From DATBWZ01 sp036514535 (GTDB lineage Bacteria > JAMCPX01 > DATBWZ01), in assembly GCA_036514535.1 (NCBI GenBank), contig DATBWZ010000048.1:1-17658 (forward strand): DNA of 17,658 nucleotides, in the 5' to 3' direction. A program made the position numbers and the translations under genes. Below the pieces are notes generated by a model. It ran no database searches. It was given only the letters and a program-made list of their open reading frames with translations, and was not told the DNA's origin. Of this stretch, positions 1 through 6,676 are shown one piece after another (the first letter of the stretch is position 1; every line of letters starts with the position of its first letter).

Positions 1-1215
1 TACCAGCTTTCCGCGGGTGTTGCTGCTGCGGGATTCGTTCAGATAAACCGGGAATTTGACAAGGCATTTATCATTGCGGCAAACCACAATGGAAAAGCAA
101 TCTATAAAGGCGCATCCCTGGACACGGACACACACTACGGGATACCCGGCGGAGAGATAACGGTATCAACAAAAATAGTCCGCCAATTGCTCAACAAACC
201 CATTTATAAGGAAATTATACCTGCGAACGCCCTGCACATGATTGAGGTGGAGCTGCCATTTCTGAAGAAGACCGCAGAACTCCAGGGTGGCAGAAAATTT
301 AAAATAATTCCGGAAATTCTTGGTGTTCTGGACGATAAAGACGCTGAGGAAATCACAAAAGACATAAATTATTATTACGATGATAACACCCTCCTGATTG
401 CAAGCATGGATTTTTCTCATTATTTCCCCTACGAAAAGGCCGTGGAAAAGGACAGATACTGCATAAATGCAGTGCTCACGATGGATGAGGCTGCTGTGAA
501 AAATTGCGAAACCGACAGCAATCAGGTACTGAAAGTGATTCTGAGATTTGCCAAACTTAACAATCTTACTCCTAAACTGCTCGCATACAGAAATTCGGGT
601 GATATTACCGGCGACAGAAAAAGCGTTGTGGGCTATACATCAATAGTATTCATTAAGAATTTTAACCTGTCAAAAAACGAGAAAAAGATCCTGCTGGACA
701 TTGCAAAAAAATCCATTGAGGAATATGTAAAAACCGGCGGTATCTTTGCTCCTCCGGTATTTCCAAGGCTTACCGCAAAAAGGGCTTCGTTTGTGACCCT
801 GAAAAAAGACGGAAAGATCAGGGGACGCATGGGACAACTCATTCCACAGGAAGAAATCCACCTGTCAATCAGAAACAACGCCATTGCTGCAGCCACAAAG
901 GATATAAGATTTCCTCCGGTAACGAGGGAAGAACTGAACTCTGTCACAATAGAGGTTTCAATACTTGATTACCCGCAGCAGATGATCCTGAAGGAACCGG
1001 CAGAGGTCGTTCAGTTCCTGAAGCCTGGCACAGGGCTGATACTAAACTACCATGGACAGCAGGCAGCCCTTCAGCCGGATGAATGGGCGGAATTGGCATC
1101 CCCCGGAGCTTTCGTAAGCGCCCTCTGCAAGAAAATGAGCGCACCAAAAGATTGCTGGAAACAATCCGGAGCCTCGTTTTACACTTATAACACAATAAGT
1201 TTTAGCGATAAATAA
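1..1215 (+). CDS. Memo-AMMECR1 fusion protein (AmmeMemoRadiSam B+A), 5' end outside window
   Basis: The reading frame is open from base 1, so the N-terminus is missing; 404 codons are visible. Residues 1 to about 220 resemble the Memo family (AmmeMemoRadiSam system protein B): NHN at 28-30, HMIEVELPFL from 79, DFSHY at 137-141, and NSGD...VVGY near 198-212. Residues about 223-404 resemble AMMECR1 (protein A): an IRGRMG segment near 273-278, KDIRFPPVTREEL, and a C-terminal W/F-rich end. Memo and AMMECR1 proteins are often encoded together with a radical SAM protein; their biochemical role is not settled, and no radical SAM gene is visible here. Oddity: the AMMECR1 signature normally reads RGCIG, but Arg and Met replace Cys and Ile. 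It is the only plus-strand gene and converges on the DUF35 gene 11 bases away. The family call is confident, the function is not. Confidence 0.88.
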   Translation, partial: YQLSAGVAAAGFVQINREFDKAFIIAANHNGKAIYKGASLDTDTHYGIPGGEITVSTKIVRQLLNKPIYKEIIPANALHMIEVELPFLKKTAELQGGRKFKIIPEILGVLDDKDAEEITKDINYYYDDNTLLIASMDFSHYFPYEKAVEKDRYCINAVLTMDEAAVKNCETDSNQVLKVILRFAKLNNLTPKLLAYRNSGDITGDRKSVVGYTSIVFIKNFNLSKNEKKILLDIAKKSIEEYVKTGGIFAPPVFPRLTAKRASFVTLKKDGKIRGRMGQLIPQEEIHLSIRNNAIAAATKDIRFPPVTREELNSVTIEVSILDYPQQMILKEPAEVVQFLKPGTGLILNYHGQQAALQPDEWAELASPGAFVSALCKKMSAPKDCWKQSGASFYTYNTISFSDK

Positions 1216-1226
1216 TTATTGCCGGG

Positions 1227-1703
1227 TTAATCCAGCATCCTGAAATGCTTAATATCCGTTATTAATCCCTTCCGGGATTCCTTAGGCTCAAAAACAGCCT
1301 CCACTTTTGCACCGATCCGAATGTTGCCATTATCATTTGATTTAATGTAATGCAGAACCCCTCCCGCAGCATTTTCAAACTGCACCAGTCCGAGGATCCT
1401 GGGTTCTGCAAGATGTTTCCCGCGAGCATCCATGTTAACCGTTGTAAACACAATCAATGTACCAACCCTGCCCACATCAGTGAATTCCGTCAGCTCATCC
1501 ATGCATCTTTCGCAGAACAGCCTTGCGGGAACATAGGTAGTCCGGCATTTTTTGCATGTACTGCCGAGTATTTTGCCTGAATCTCTGAGTGCCCTGAAAA
1601 ATTTTTCCCCGGCTGTGCCGGTTGTATAAACAAACTCAACAGGAATATTGCCTTTCCATGCCTTAATCTTCTGATTGTTTTCTATTCTTTCTATAAATCC
1701 CAT
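1227..1703 (-). CDS. DUF35 zinc-ribbon/OB-fold protein (second copy)
   Basis: 158 residues, the usual size for DUF35 (ChsH2/BbsA-type) acyl-CoA-associated proteins. A rubredoxin-like zinc ribbon has Cys 50, 53, 64 and 67 (CKKC, then ten residues, then CERC). A beta-rich segment from about 75 to 154 fits the OB fold. Known family members partner thiolases or thiolase-like aldolases and help position CoA substrates or bridge enzymes. The start ATG is preceded by GAGGAG, which sits against the TAA of the upstream DUF35 gene (8-base gap), so the two are probably translated together. Its C-terminal ITDIKHF matches ITDIKYF in its neighbour, so the two are paralogues. It is the last gene of the minus-strand run. 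The specific substrate cannot be read from the sequence. Confidence 0.88.
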   Translation of the reverse strand: MGFIERIENNQKIKAWKGNIPVEFVYTTGTAGEKFFRALRDSGKILGSTCKKCRTTYVPARLFCERCMDELTEFTDVGRVGTLIVFTTVNMDARGKHLAEPRILGLVQFENAAGGVLHYIKSNDNGNIRIGAKVEAVFEPKESRKGLITDIKHFRMLD

Positions 1704-1711
1704 ATCTCCTC

Positions 1712-2221
1712 TTATTTGACAGGTTTAAAATATTTTATATCAGTAATAGATCCGATTCTTTCCTCGGGTTTTTTCCAGACAGCCTTTACGCGCATTTCTA
1801 TCTTTACCTGCTCTGGATTCACCTCGCCCAGAAGATGCATTATGCCCATTTTTGGCGATGCGCCGTCAATCGCAATCACAGCAGGGATCTCGGGATCCTT
1901 GCTCCTCTTCATATCCCATGTTATGTAGCACAATGAGAACGTCTGGACAACACCCGTATCCTTCAGATCAACAAATCCATCAACAGGACGAAAGCACCAC
2001 TCGCAGAATGACCTGGGTGGAACCATTATTCTCCTGCATTTTCTGCACTTCACCCCGGTCAGTTTTCCTTCTCTCAATCCTTCAAGGTACCTGCCGATCG
2101 CAATTCCAGTATCATAAAAATAATCAAGAGCGGGCTTCCATTGGACGGTCAATATCCTGCCTTTTTTGAAGTCCTCTGTCTCAAGAGATGTTCCAAAAAA
2201 TTTTTGTTTTTCCCAATCCAT
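1712..2221 (-). CDS. DUF35 zinc-ribbon/OB-fold protein (first copy)
   Basis: 169 residues. Zinc ribbon cysteines are at 59, 62, 73 and 76 (CRKC, ten residues, CEWC), followed by an OB-fold-like region (about 82-165) ending in ITDIKYF. The N-terminal 50 residues contain the helical segment usual before the ribbon (YLEGLREGKLTGVKC). Family knowledge: DUF35 proteins form complexes with thiolase-superfamily partners, as in BbsA-BbsB of toluene degradation, ChsH2-Ltp2 of steroid side-chain cleavage, and the archaeal thiolase-HMG-CoA synthase complex. The start lies 3 bases after the stop of the thiolase-like gene upstream, with only a weak ribosome site (GGGGAT), which suggests translational coupling and complex formation. 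Pairing of this copy with the adjacent thiolase-like protein is inference. Confidence 0.88.
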   Translation of the reverse strand: MDWEKQKFFGTSLETEDFKKGRILTVQWKPALDYFYDTGIAIGRYLEGLREGKLTGVKCRKCRRIMVPPRSFCEWCFRPVDGFVDLKDTGVVQTFSLCYITWDMKRSKDPEIPAVIAIDGASPKMGIMHLLGEVNPEQVKIEMRVKAVWKKPEERIGSITDIKYFKPVK

Positions 2222-2224
2222 TTC

Positions 2225-3388
2225 TCAAATCCCCATTACTACAACTGTCCCAACCTGCATCAGATCCCCCCATGCTTGCGCAAGCCCCCTTCTCGGCTTT
2301 CCGGGCACCTGGCGTTTGCCCGCCTCGCCGCGCAATTGCCAGAATATCTCGGCAATCTTCATCAATCCGGCAGCAGCAATGGGATTGCCAACGCCCAATA
2401 GCCCGCCCGAGGGGCACACAGGCATGTTGCCGTTGCGCTGAGTAACACCGAGGGCGGTCAATTTCGGCGCTTCACCCTTATCCGCAAGCAGCAATCCCTC
2501 CAGATGATGGAGCTCTTTGTAATCAAACGGGTCATAGGGTTCAACAATATTTATTTCTTTGCGCGGCTCCCTGATCCCTGCCATTTTGTATGCCATCCTT
2601 GCCGCGTATTCAACATATTTCGGGTAATAAAGGTCCCTGTCCGTCCAATAGGCTGAATCAAGGCACCAGCCAACGCCTTCAATCCATACAGGTTTATCGG
2701 TTATTCTCTTTGCGTAATGTTCGGATGAAAGCACAAGCGCAACCGCTCCATCGCTGGGCGGGCTTACATCAAGCCTCTGGACAGGCCAGGCAAGAACCTC
2801 GGAATTGAGAACATCCTGAACAGTAATATTCTCCGCAATCTGAGCGCATGGGTGATCAAGAGCATTCTTCTTGTTTTTCACAGAAACCAGGGCAATGTCT
2901 TTCTTGTTTAGTCCATGAACAGTCATATACCTGTTCATCTCCAGGGCGAATATCCAGAGGAGGTTTGGGCCAAGAGGCCTTTCTGTTGTATGATCAAATA
3001 TCGTGATAAACGCACCCTGCGGATGCGGCTGGCAGGACGACATTTTTTCCTCGCATACGACAAGCACATTATTAAACATTCCGGAAGCAATATGATACCA
3101 GCCCTGAATAGGAGTAAATACTCCGGTTCCGCCGCCAACATAGGAACGCATCACTGGCTTTCTCCAGCCGCCGCTCCCATCCAGCAGGTATTCGCCCTTC
3201 ATGTGGACGCCGTCAAAGGCATCCGGAGCGCTTCCGATGCAGACCGCATCTATGTCATCAATTGTCAAATTGCAGGAATCAAGAGCCATTTTCACAGCAG
3301 CCCAGGAAAGTTCCTTGGGCGTTTCAAGACTTCGGCGCACAAATTTTGTCATTCCAGCGCCAACAACCGCAACCTTTCCGAGTCCCAT
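2225..3388 (-). CDS. thiolase-like (SCP-x type) acyl-CoA enzyme lacking the catalytic cysteine
   Basis: 387 residues, normal for the SCP-x/archaeal-type thiolase group. The N-terminal half starts GKVAVVGAGMTKF and contains HIASG then VLVVCEEKMS (99-116), which align with the segment after the usual nucleophile. The expected CASG is GGTG here (around Gly 86-89, after RSYVGG), so the acylated cysteine is missing. In the C-terminal half the GHP motif reads GVGNPIAAAG (332-341), with Asn for His, and no second cysteine is seen near WGDLMQVG. The DGAVALVL, AYKMAGI and DYKELHHLE segments are family-typical. A GAGGGG ribosome site precedes the ATG. It lies 10 bases after the first thiolase-like gene and 3 bases before the DUF35 gene. 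Aldolase-type chemistry as in Ltp2, or another CoA-dependent role, is more likely than ordinary thiolysis; this is inference. Confidence 0.85.
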   Translation of the reverse strand: MGLGKVAVVGAGMTKFVRRSLETPKELSWAAVKMALDSCNLTIDDIDAVCIGSAPDAFDGVHMKGEYLLDGSGGWRKPVMRSYVGGGTGVFTPIQGWYHIASGMFNNVLVVCEEKMSSCQPHPQGAFITIFDHTTERPLGPNLLWIFALEMNRYMTVHGLNKKDIALVSVKNKKNALDHPCAQIAENITVQDVLNSEVLAWPVQRLDVSPPSDGAVALVLSSEHYAKRITDKPVWIEGVGWCLDSAYWTDRDLYYPKYVEYAARMAYKMAGIREPRKEINIVEPYDPFDYKELHHLEGLLLADKGEAPKLTALGVTQRNGNMPVCPSGGLLGVGNPIAAAGLMKIAEIFWQLRGEAGKRQVPGKPRRGLAQAWGDLMQVGTVVVMGI

Positions 3389-3398
3389 CCGTTCCCCT

Positions 3399-4541
3399 CT
3401 ATTTGTTCAAAATAAGGACAGCGCCGGTGGCTGTGGGAATACCACGCCATACCTGCACAAGCGCTGTCTTAACGCAATCTATCTGCATTTCCCCTGCTGT
3501 TTCCCGCATCTGCTTTACCGCACTCAGAATTTTAATACCACCCTTTGCCTCAAACATATCCCCTATACCGAGAGCGCCTCCTGAAACATTTACTGGAAAT
3601 TTTCCATTCTTCAGGGTGTATCCTGACATTGTCAACTCCCCCGATCTGCCTTTCCCGGACAGGCCCATAGCTTCCATATGCTGAAGCTCCTTGTAGGATG
3701 CGGTATCATCAATCTCGGCAAAACATATCTCTTTTTGAGGATTCGTTATTCCTGCCATCCTGTAAGCCATCTCCGCAGACTTTCTTGCGTAATACGCCTC
3801 ACCGAAGGATCTTGACTCCAGGGCAATTGCATCGGAGCACCAGCCCATGCCATCAATCCATACAGGATTTCTCGCCTTTGCTATATCCTCTGAAGCAAGC
3901 ACAATAACAACCGCGCCATCGGCAGTCTGGCTCAGATCAAGTTTTTTTAACGGCAAGGCTACTGCATCAGAATTCAGAACATCGTCAATTGAAATATCCG
4001 CGCCACTGGAAGCAAGTGGATTTTTCAGCGCATTTCTCCTGTTTTTAGAAGCAACCGCAGCACAGTGTTCAGATGTATTTCCGCTCTCGTAAAGAAAACG
4101 GGCCATTTCCAGTCCCAGGATAGCGTGTGGATCAAAATCAAGCGGCCGGTTCAGAACCGGGTCAACAGCCATTGTTAGAACTTCATGCAGATTGACAATA
4201 TTTGATGCCTTGCTGTGGGCTTCAACAACTGCAATGTCAAACAACCCCGTATGTATCTGCATTGCTGCGGAAATAACCCCAAAGACAGCGTCAGCGGATA
4301 TGGTGTGGACAGGCTTTAACACTGCCCCGATCTGATCGGGGACATATTCGTCAAATATGCTTGTTCCCTCAGTGAGATCTTCGGAACAGCAGATAAATGT
4401 ATCCACATCTTTCGGGTCAATTCCGCCATCCCGGTAAGCCTTTACTGCCGCATCAAAGGCTAATTCCTTATAGGATAGTTCAGGACTGATTGAATTTATT
4501 TTTGAGCACCCGATTCCTATTACACCAACACGCCTTGGCAA
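3399..4541 (-). CDS. second thiolase-like protein, probably non-thiolytic, paralogue of its neighbour
   Basis: 380 residues from the chosen TTG start. GGAGGAT lies 5 bases before it, and the protein then begins PRRVGVIGIGCSK, the normal thiolase N-terminus. A GTG 30 bases upstream (4571) keeps the frame open but has no ribosome site. The region matching the nucleophile reads ISADAVFG (about 81-88), with Ser where Cys is expected. The segment after it, VVEAHSKAS, is well kept. The GHP motif reads GIGDMF (325-330), with Asp for His. Segments shared with the next gene (DVLNS, PVWIxGxGWC, AYRMAGI, YKELQHME) show common ancestry. Gene order thiolase-like, thiolase-like, DUF35, DUF35 suggests two matched subunit pairs. 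Either this copy is structural and regulatory, or the active site is shared between the subunits. It follows gspJ by 76 bases. Confidence 0.83.
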   Translation of the reverse strand: MPRRVGVIGIGCSKINSISPELSYKELAFDAAVKAYRDGGIDPKDVDTFICCSEDLTEGTSIFDEYVPDQIGAVLKPVHTISADAVFGVISAAMQIHTGLFDIAVVEAHSKASNIVNLHEVLTMAVDPVLNRPLDFDPHAILGLEMARFLYESGNTSEHCAAVASKNRRNALKNPLASSGADISIDDVLNSDAVALPLKKLDLSQTADGAVVIVLASEDIAKARNPVWIDGMGWCSDAIALESRSFGEAYYARKSAEMAYRMAGITNPQKEICFAEIDDTASYKELQHMEAMGLSGKGRSGELTMSGYTLKNGKFPVNVSGGALGIGDMFEAKGGIKILSAVKQMRETAGEMQIDCVKTALVQVWRGIPTATGAVLILNK

Positions 4542-4544
4542 CAG

Positions 4545-4551
4545 ATCCTCC
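4545..4551 (-). promoter_or_regulatory. ribosome binding site deciding the TTG start of the second thiolase-like gene
   Basis: The minus strand reads GGAGGAT, ending 3 bases before a TTG (the GGAGG core is 5 bases from it). The alternative upstream GTG at 4571 has only AT-rich sequence before it. The protein from the TTG begins with the expected family N-terminus. Confidence 0.6.
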
Positions 4552-4617
4552 AGGTTCGTTATTATTACCACGCGAAAGAAATTATTGCAAGAAGAATTTA
4601 ATTAGCAGAATTTTCTG

Positions 4618-5325
4618 TCATTTTATTGCCCTTGGCAATTCAACAAGGGTGTAAAAAGGCTCTTCGCGACCCGAAGAATCAGACAGCACAAGAGTAGATT
4701 TTACCATTATAGGAAGCCTGTTGTTTTTTGTTGAGTCCCATTCATTTTTCCAATCCTTCATAACCCAGTCAAAATATTGGACACTGAATTCTACAACCCC
4801 GTCCATAACAGGAAACCGGTACTTGTTCAGATCGCCCAGCAATCCTGCAACAAGATCGCTGAATGGAACATTCGCAAAAAACGGAGCATCAAAAAGATAA
4901 ATTACCCCGGGATAGTCTGATAATGCAAAAAAACCTGCAACAGCATGCTCACTCTGACCAATGGGGACTTCCCCCTCACCGTGATACCTGCCTGAAACAA
5001 CTATCATATGCCCCAGAGAAGTAAACAGCAGTCTATCCATATCCCTGCCATTATAAGTATCATGAATTCCTATGAAAAATGTATTTGGCTGGAACTGCTG
5101 TCCCTGCTTTGGAACATAGGATTGGGCTGAAAGATATGCCGCAGAGACATTCCTCTGGAAGATCCTCATGAATGCGCGGCCCTCCTGCCTAAGATTGGAG
5201 ATCTCCTCCACATATGTTTTTGATTTGAGCGTTGAAGTGAAGGTCATGTAAACTGAAGACATAATCAACGCAAGGATTGCAACCACAAGAAGAACCTCAA
5301 TCAGAGTAAACCCTTTTTTTCTCAT
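4618..5325 (-). CDS. gspJ: type II secretion minor pseudopilin GspJ
   Basis: 235 residues. A type IV prepilin signal stands at the N-terminus: a short basic leader MRKKG, then FTLIEVLLVVAILALIM with Glu at +5, to be cut after Gly 5 and N-methylated by prepilin peptidase. The size and the late beta-strands with WVMKDWKNEW (around 187-196) fit GspJ, which assembles with GspI and GspK at the tip of the pseudopilus in the periplasm. Its ATG overlaps the TGA of gspI in an ATGA junction, so translation is coupled. In most clusters gspK follows; here the next gene is thiolase-like, after a 46 to 76-base gap. Position after G, H and I supports the assignment over other pseudopilins. Confidence 0.85.
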   Translation of the reverse strand: MRKKGFTLIEVLLVVAILALIMSSVYMTFTSTLKSKTYVEEISNLRQEGRAFMRIFQRNVSAAYLSAQSYVPKQGQQFQPNTFFIGIHDTYNGRDMDRLLFTSLGHMIVVSGRYHGEGEVPIGQSEHAVAGFFALSDYPGVIYLFDAPFFANVPFSDLVAGLLGDLNKYRFPVMDGVVEFSVQYFDWVMKDWKNEWDSTKNNRLPIMVKSTLVLSDSSGREEPFYTLVELPRAIK

Positions 5326-5708
5326 CTGATCTGTTCCAGTTTAATTATCTCTTTATCGCTCTGTGCGTCCTTAACGGTAACTGCCTCATACAATAAAGTT
5401 GTATCGCCCACAACCTCGTTGCTCTCCTCGTTTTCAAACTTAAACTGCTTAAAAGCTTCCTCAACCGAATAGGAAGAACCTTTTACGATAAAGTGCGCCT
5501 CAAAAGCATCATAATCGCTTATCGAGATCAATGAAAGCATCTTAATTCTGCCTGCCATCGCCGCATCGGTCTGGTTATTGATCTCGGCTGACATTCTTAT
5601 GCTCTGGTTGTGCAAAGAGAGAATTGAGAGCATGCCCAATGCCAGAATTGCAACTGCTACAAGCACTTCCAGCAGGGTGAACCCTTCAGGATTTTTTGTA
5701 CAAATCAT
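5322..5708 (-). CDS. gspI: type II secretion minor pseudopilin GspI
   Basis: 128 residues from the chosen ATG, whose leader MICTKNPEG is of normal length for a prepilin, followed by FTLLEVLVAVAILALGM (Glu +5). A TTG at 5729 would add 7 residues; the ATG is preceded by AAGAAG about 9 bases upstream and is preferred. GspI is a small pseudopilin that nucleates the tip complex with GspJ and GspK. The beginning overlaps the end of gspH by 23 bases and the end overlaps gspJ by 4 bases, so H, I and J are tightly coupled. The conserved early SLHNQS segment after the membrane helix is typical of GspI. Confidence 0.85.
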   Translation of the reverse strand: MICTKNPEGFTLLEVLVAVAILALGMLSILSLHNQSIRMSAEINNQTDAAMAGRIKMLSLISISDYDAFEAHFIVKGSSYSVEEAFKQFKFENEESNEVVGDTTLLYEAVTVKDAQSDKEIIKLEQIR

Positions 5709-6270
5709 CCGGCACAACTTCTTTGTCAAAAATTTTTGTAATACCAGTTAGAGAATTTATGGTTACCGTATAAATCCCGCCGTTTGTATCTTTCAGATAA
5801 ACAAACAATAAAGGGACATAACCAGAGGGCATAAAATTTATATATGCCGTTTCTGTAATTTCAGGGGATATGCGTTCACCATCAAGTAAAAGGTCGCGAA
5901 ACTCCACACCCTTTGGCAGAGATAATCCGCTGCCATAGGAGGATTTATCCTCAACATACTCAACAACCCCCTGGGATAATTTAGCGTTATCCATGCGTTC
6001 AATAGCCCATTTCCCTTTTCCTATCTTTATACTTATACGGTACAGGTTTGACCGGTCCATAGCTGCAAGATTAAACACATATCTCAGTGAACTGGATAAT
6101 CTCAGCGCCCCGGTTTTTAGATTCAGACCGGTAACACTGCGAATAACAGGGAGAGAAATCGTTGCAATAAGAGAAAGAACAAAAATTACGGCTGCAAGTT
6201 CAATTAAAGTAAAGCCGCGACTTTTATCTTGATTCTTCCTCAATCGTAAAATTGGTAATATCAGCATCAC
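5686..6270 (-). CDS. gspH: type II secretion pseudopilin GspH
   Basis: 194 residues. The leader of about 19 residues ends in KSRG, followed by FTLIELAAVIFVLSLIATISLP with Glu at +5. The start is GTG at 6270 (or ATG at 6267), with GGAG 6-9 bases upstream inside gspG; the leader is somewhat longer than usual, and a later TTG start cannot be excluded. The soluble part is beta-rich, as expected for GspH, which joins the core pilus of GspG to the tip complex. The gene overlaps gspG by 47 bases and gspI by 23. Assignment to H rests on the prepilin motif, size and position between G and I more than on unique residues. Confidence 0.8.
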   Translation of the reverse strand: MMLILPILRLRKNQDKSRGFTLIELAAVIFVLSLIATISLPVIRSVTGLNLKTGALRLSSSLRYVFNLAAMDRSNLYRISIKIGKGKWAIERMDNAKLSQGVVEYVEDKSSYGSGLSLPKGVEFRDLLLDGERISPEITETAYINFMPSGYVPLLFVYLKDTNGGIYTVTINSLTGITKIFDKEVVPDDLYKKS

Positions 6271-6670
6271 ACTTAGCTCCGCCTGTCACCCCGTCCTCGC
6301 CAAGAGTTATAATATCATAATCGGATTGCGAACCTGGATATCTGTATAGATACGGCCTGCTCCATGGATCTTTTGGAACATCCCTTTTTTTCAGATACGG
6401 GCCATTCCAGCAGCAGGGAATCTGCCCGGTTGACGGCGTTTCAATAAGAGCCTTTATTCCCTGCTCCATATCCGGATAAGAATGATTGTCCAGTTTATAC
6501 AACTCCAGAGAATCCTCCAATGCCCTTATGTCCACCATTGCAATTCTGCGCTCCGCATCGCATTTTTTAGCTACCACATTTATTGCCACCATTGTTGCGA
6601 GCAGGCCTATAATTATCACCACAACCATTATTTCAAGCAATGTAAATCCTTTTTCACCTTTTAATATCAT
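6224..6670 (-). CDS. gspG: type II secretion major pseudopilin GspG
   Basis: 148 residues. Leader MILKGEKG, then FTLLEIMVVVIIIGLLATMV (Glu +5). The C-terminal half has the GspG hallmarks: YPDMEQGIKALIE, VPKDPW (98-103), YRYPG, YDIITLGEDGVTGG (118-131) and ADI; the last loop is where known GspG proteins bind calcium. It is the main subunit of the periplasmic pseudopilus that drives substrates through the secretin. GAGGAG precedes the ATG, and gspF ends 6 bases upstream. Oddity: four cysteines (37, 86, 87, 134), two of them adjacent in PCCWNG and one in the calcium loop, are more than expected for this subunit. Confidence 0.95.
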   Translation of the reverse strand: MILKGEKGFTLLEIMVVVIIIGLLATMVAINVVAKKCDAERRIAMVDIRALEDSLELYKLDNHSYPDMEQGIKALIETPSTGQIPCCWNGPYLKKRDVPKDPWSRPYLYRYPGSQSDYDIITLGEDGVTGGAKCDADITNFTIEEESR

Positions 6671-6676
6671 ATCTCC

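Noticed and set aside
1232..1247. Short inverted repeat AGCAT / ATGCT at the 3' end of the second DUF35 gene
   Set aside because: It has only five base pairs, lies inside the coding sequence and lacks a U-tract, so it is not a credible terminator.
2915..3415. Plus-strand open frame of 166 codons
   Set aside because: It is antisense to a thiolase-like gene that has clear family motifs throughout.
4562..4590. TTGCAA, 17 bases, TAATAA upstream of the second thiolase-like gene on the minus strand
   Set aside because: Spacing is right and it would fit the TTG start, but the -10 box matches the consensus poorly, so it is not annotated as a promoter.
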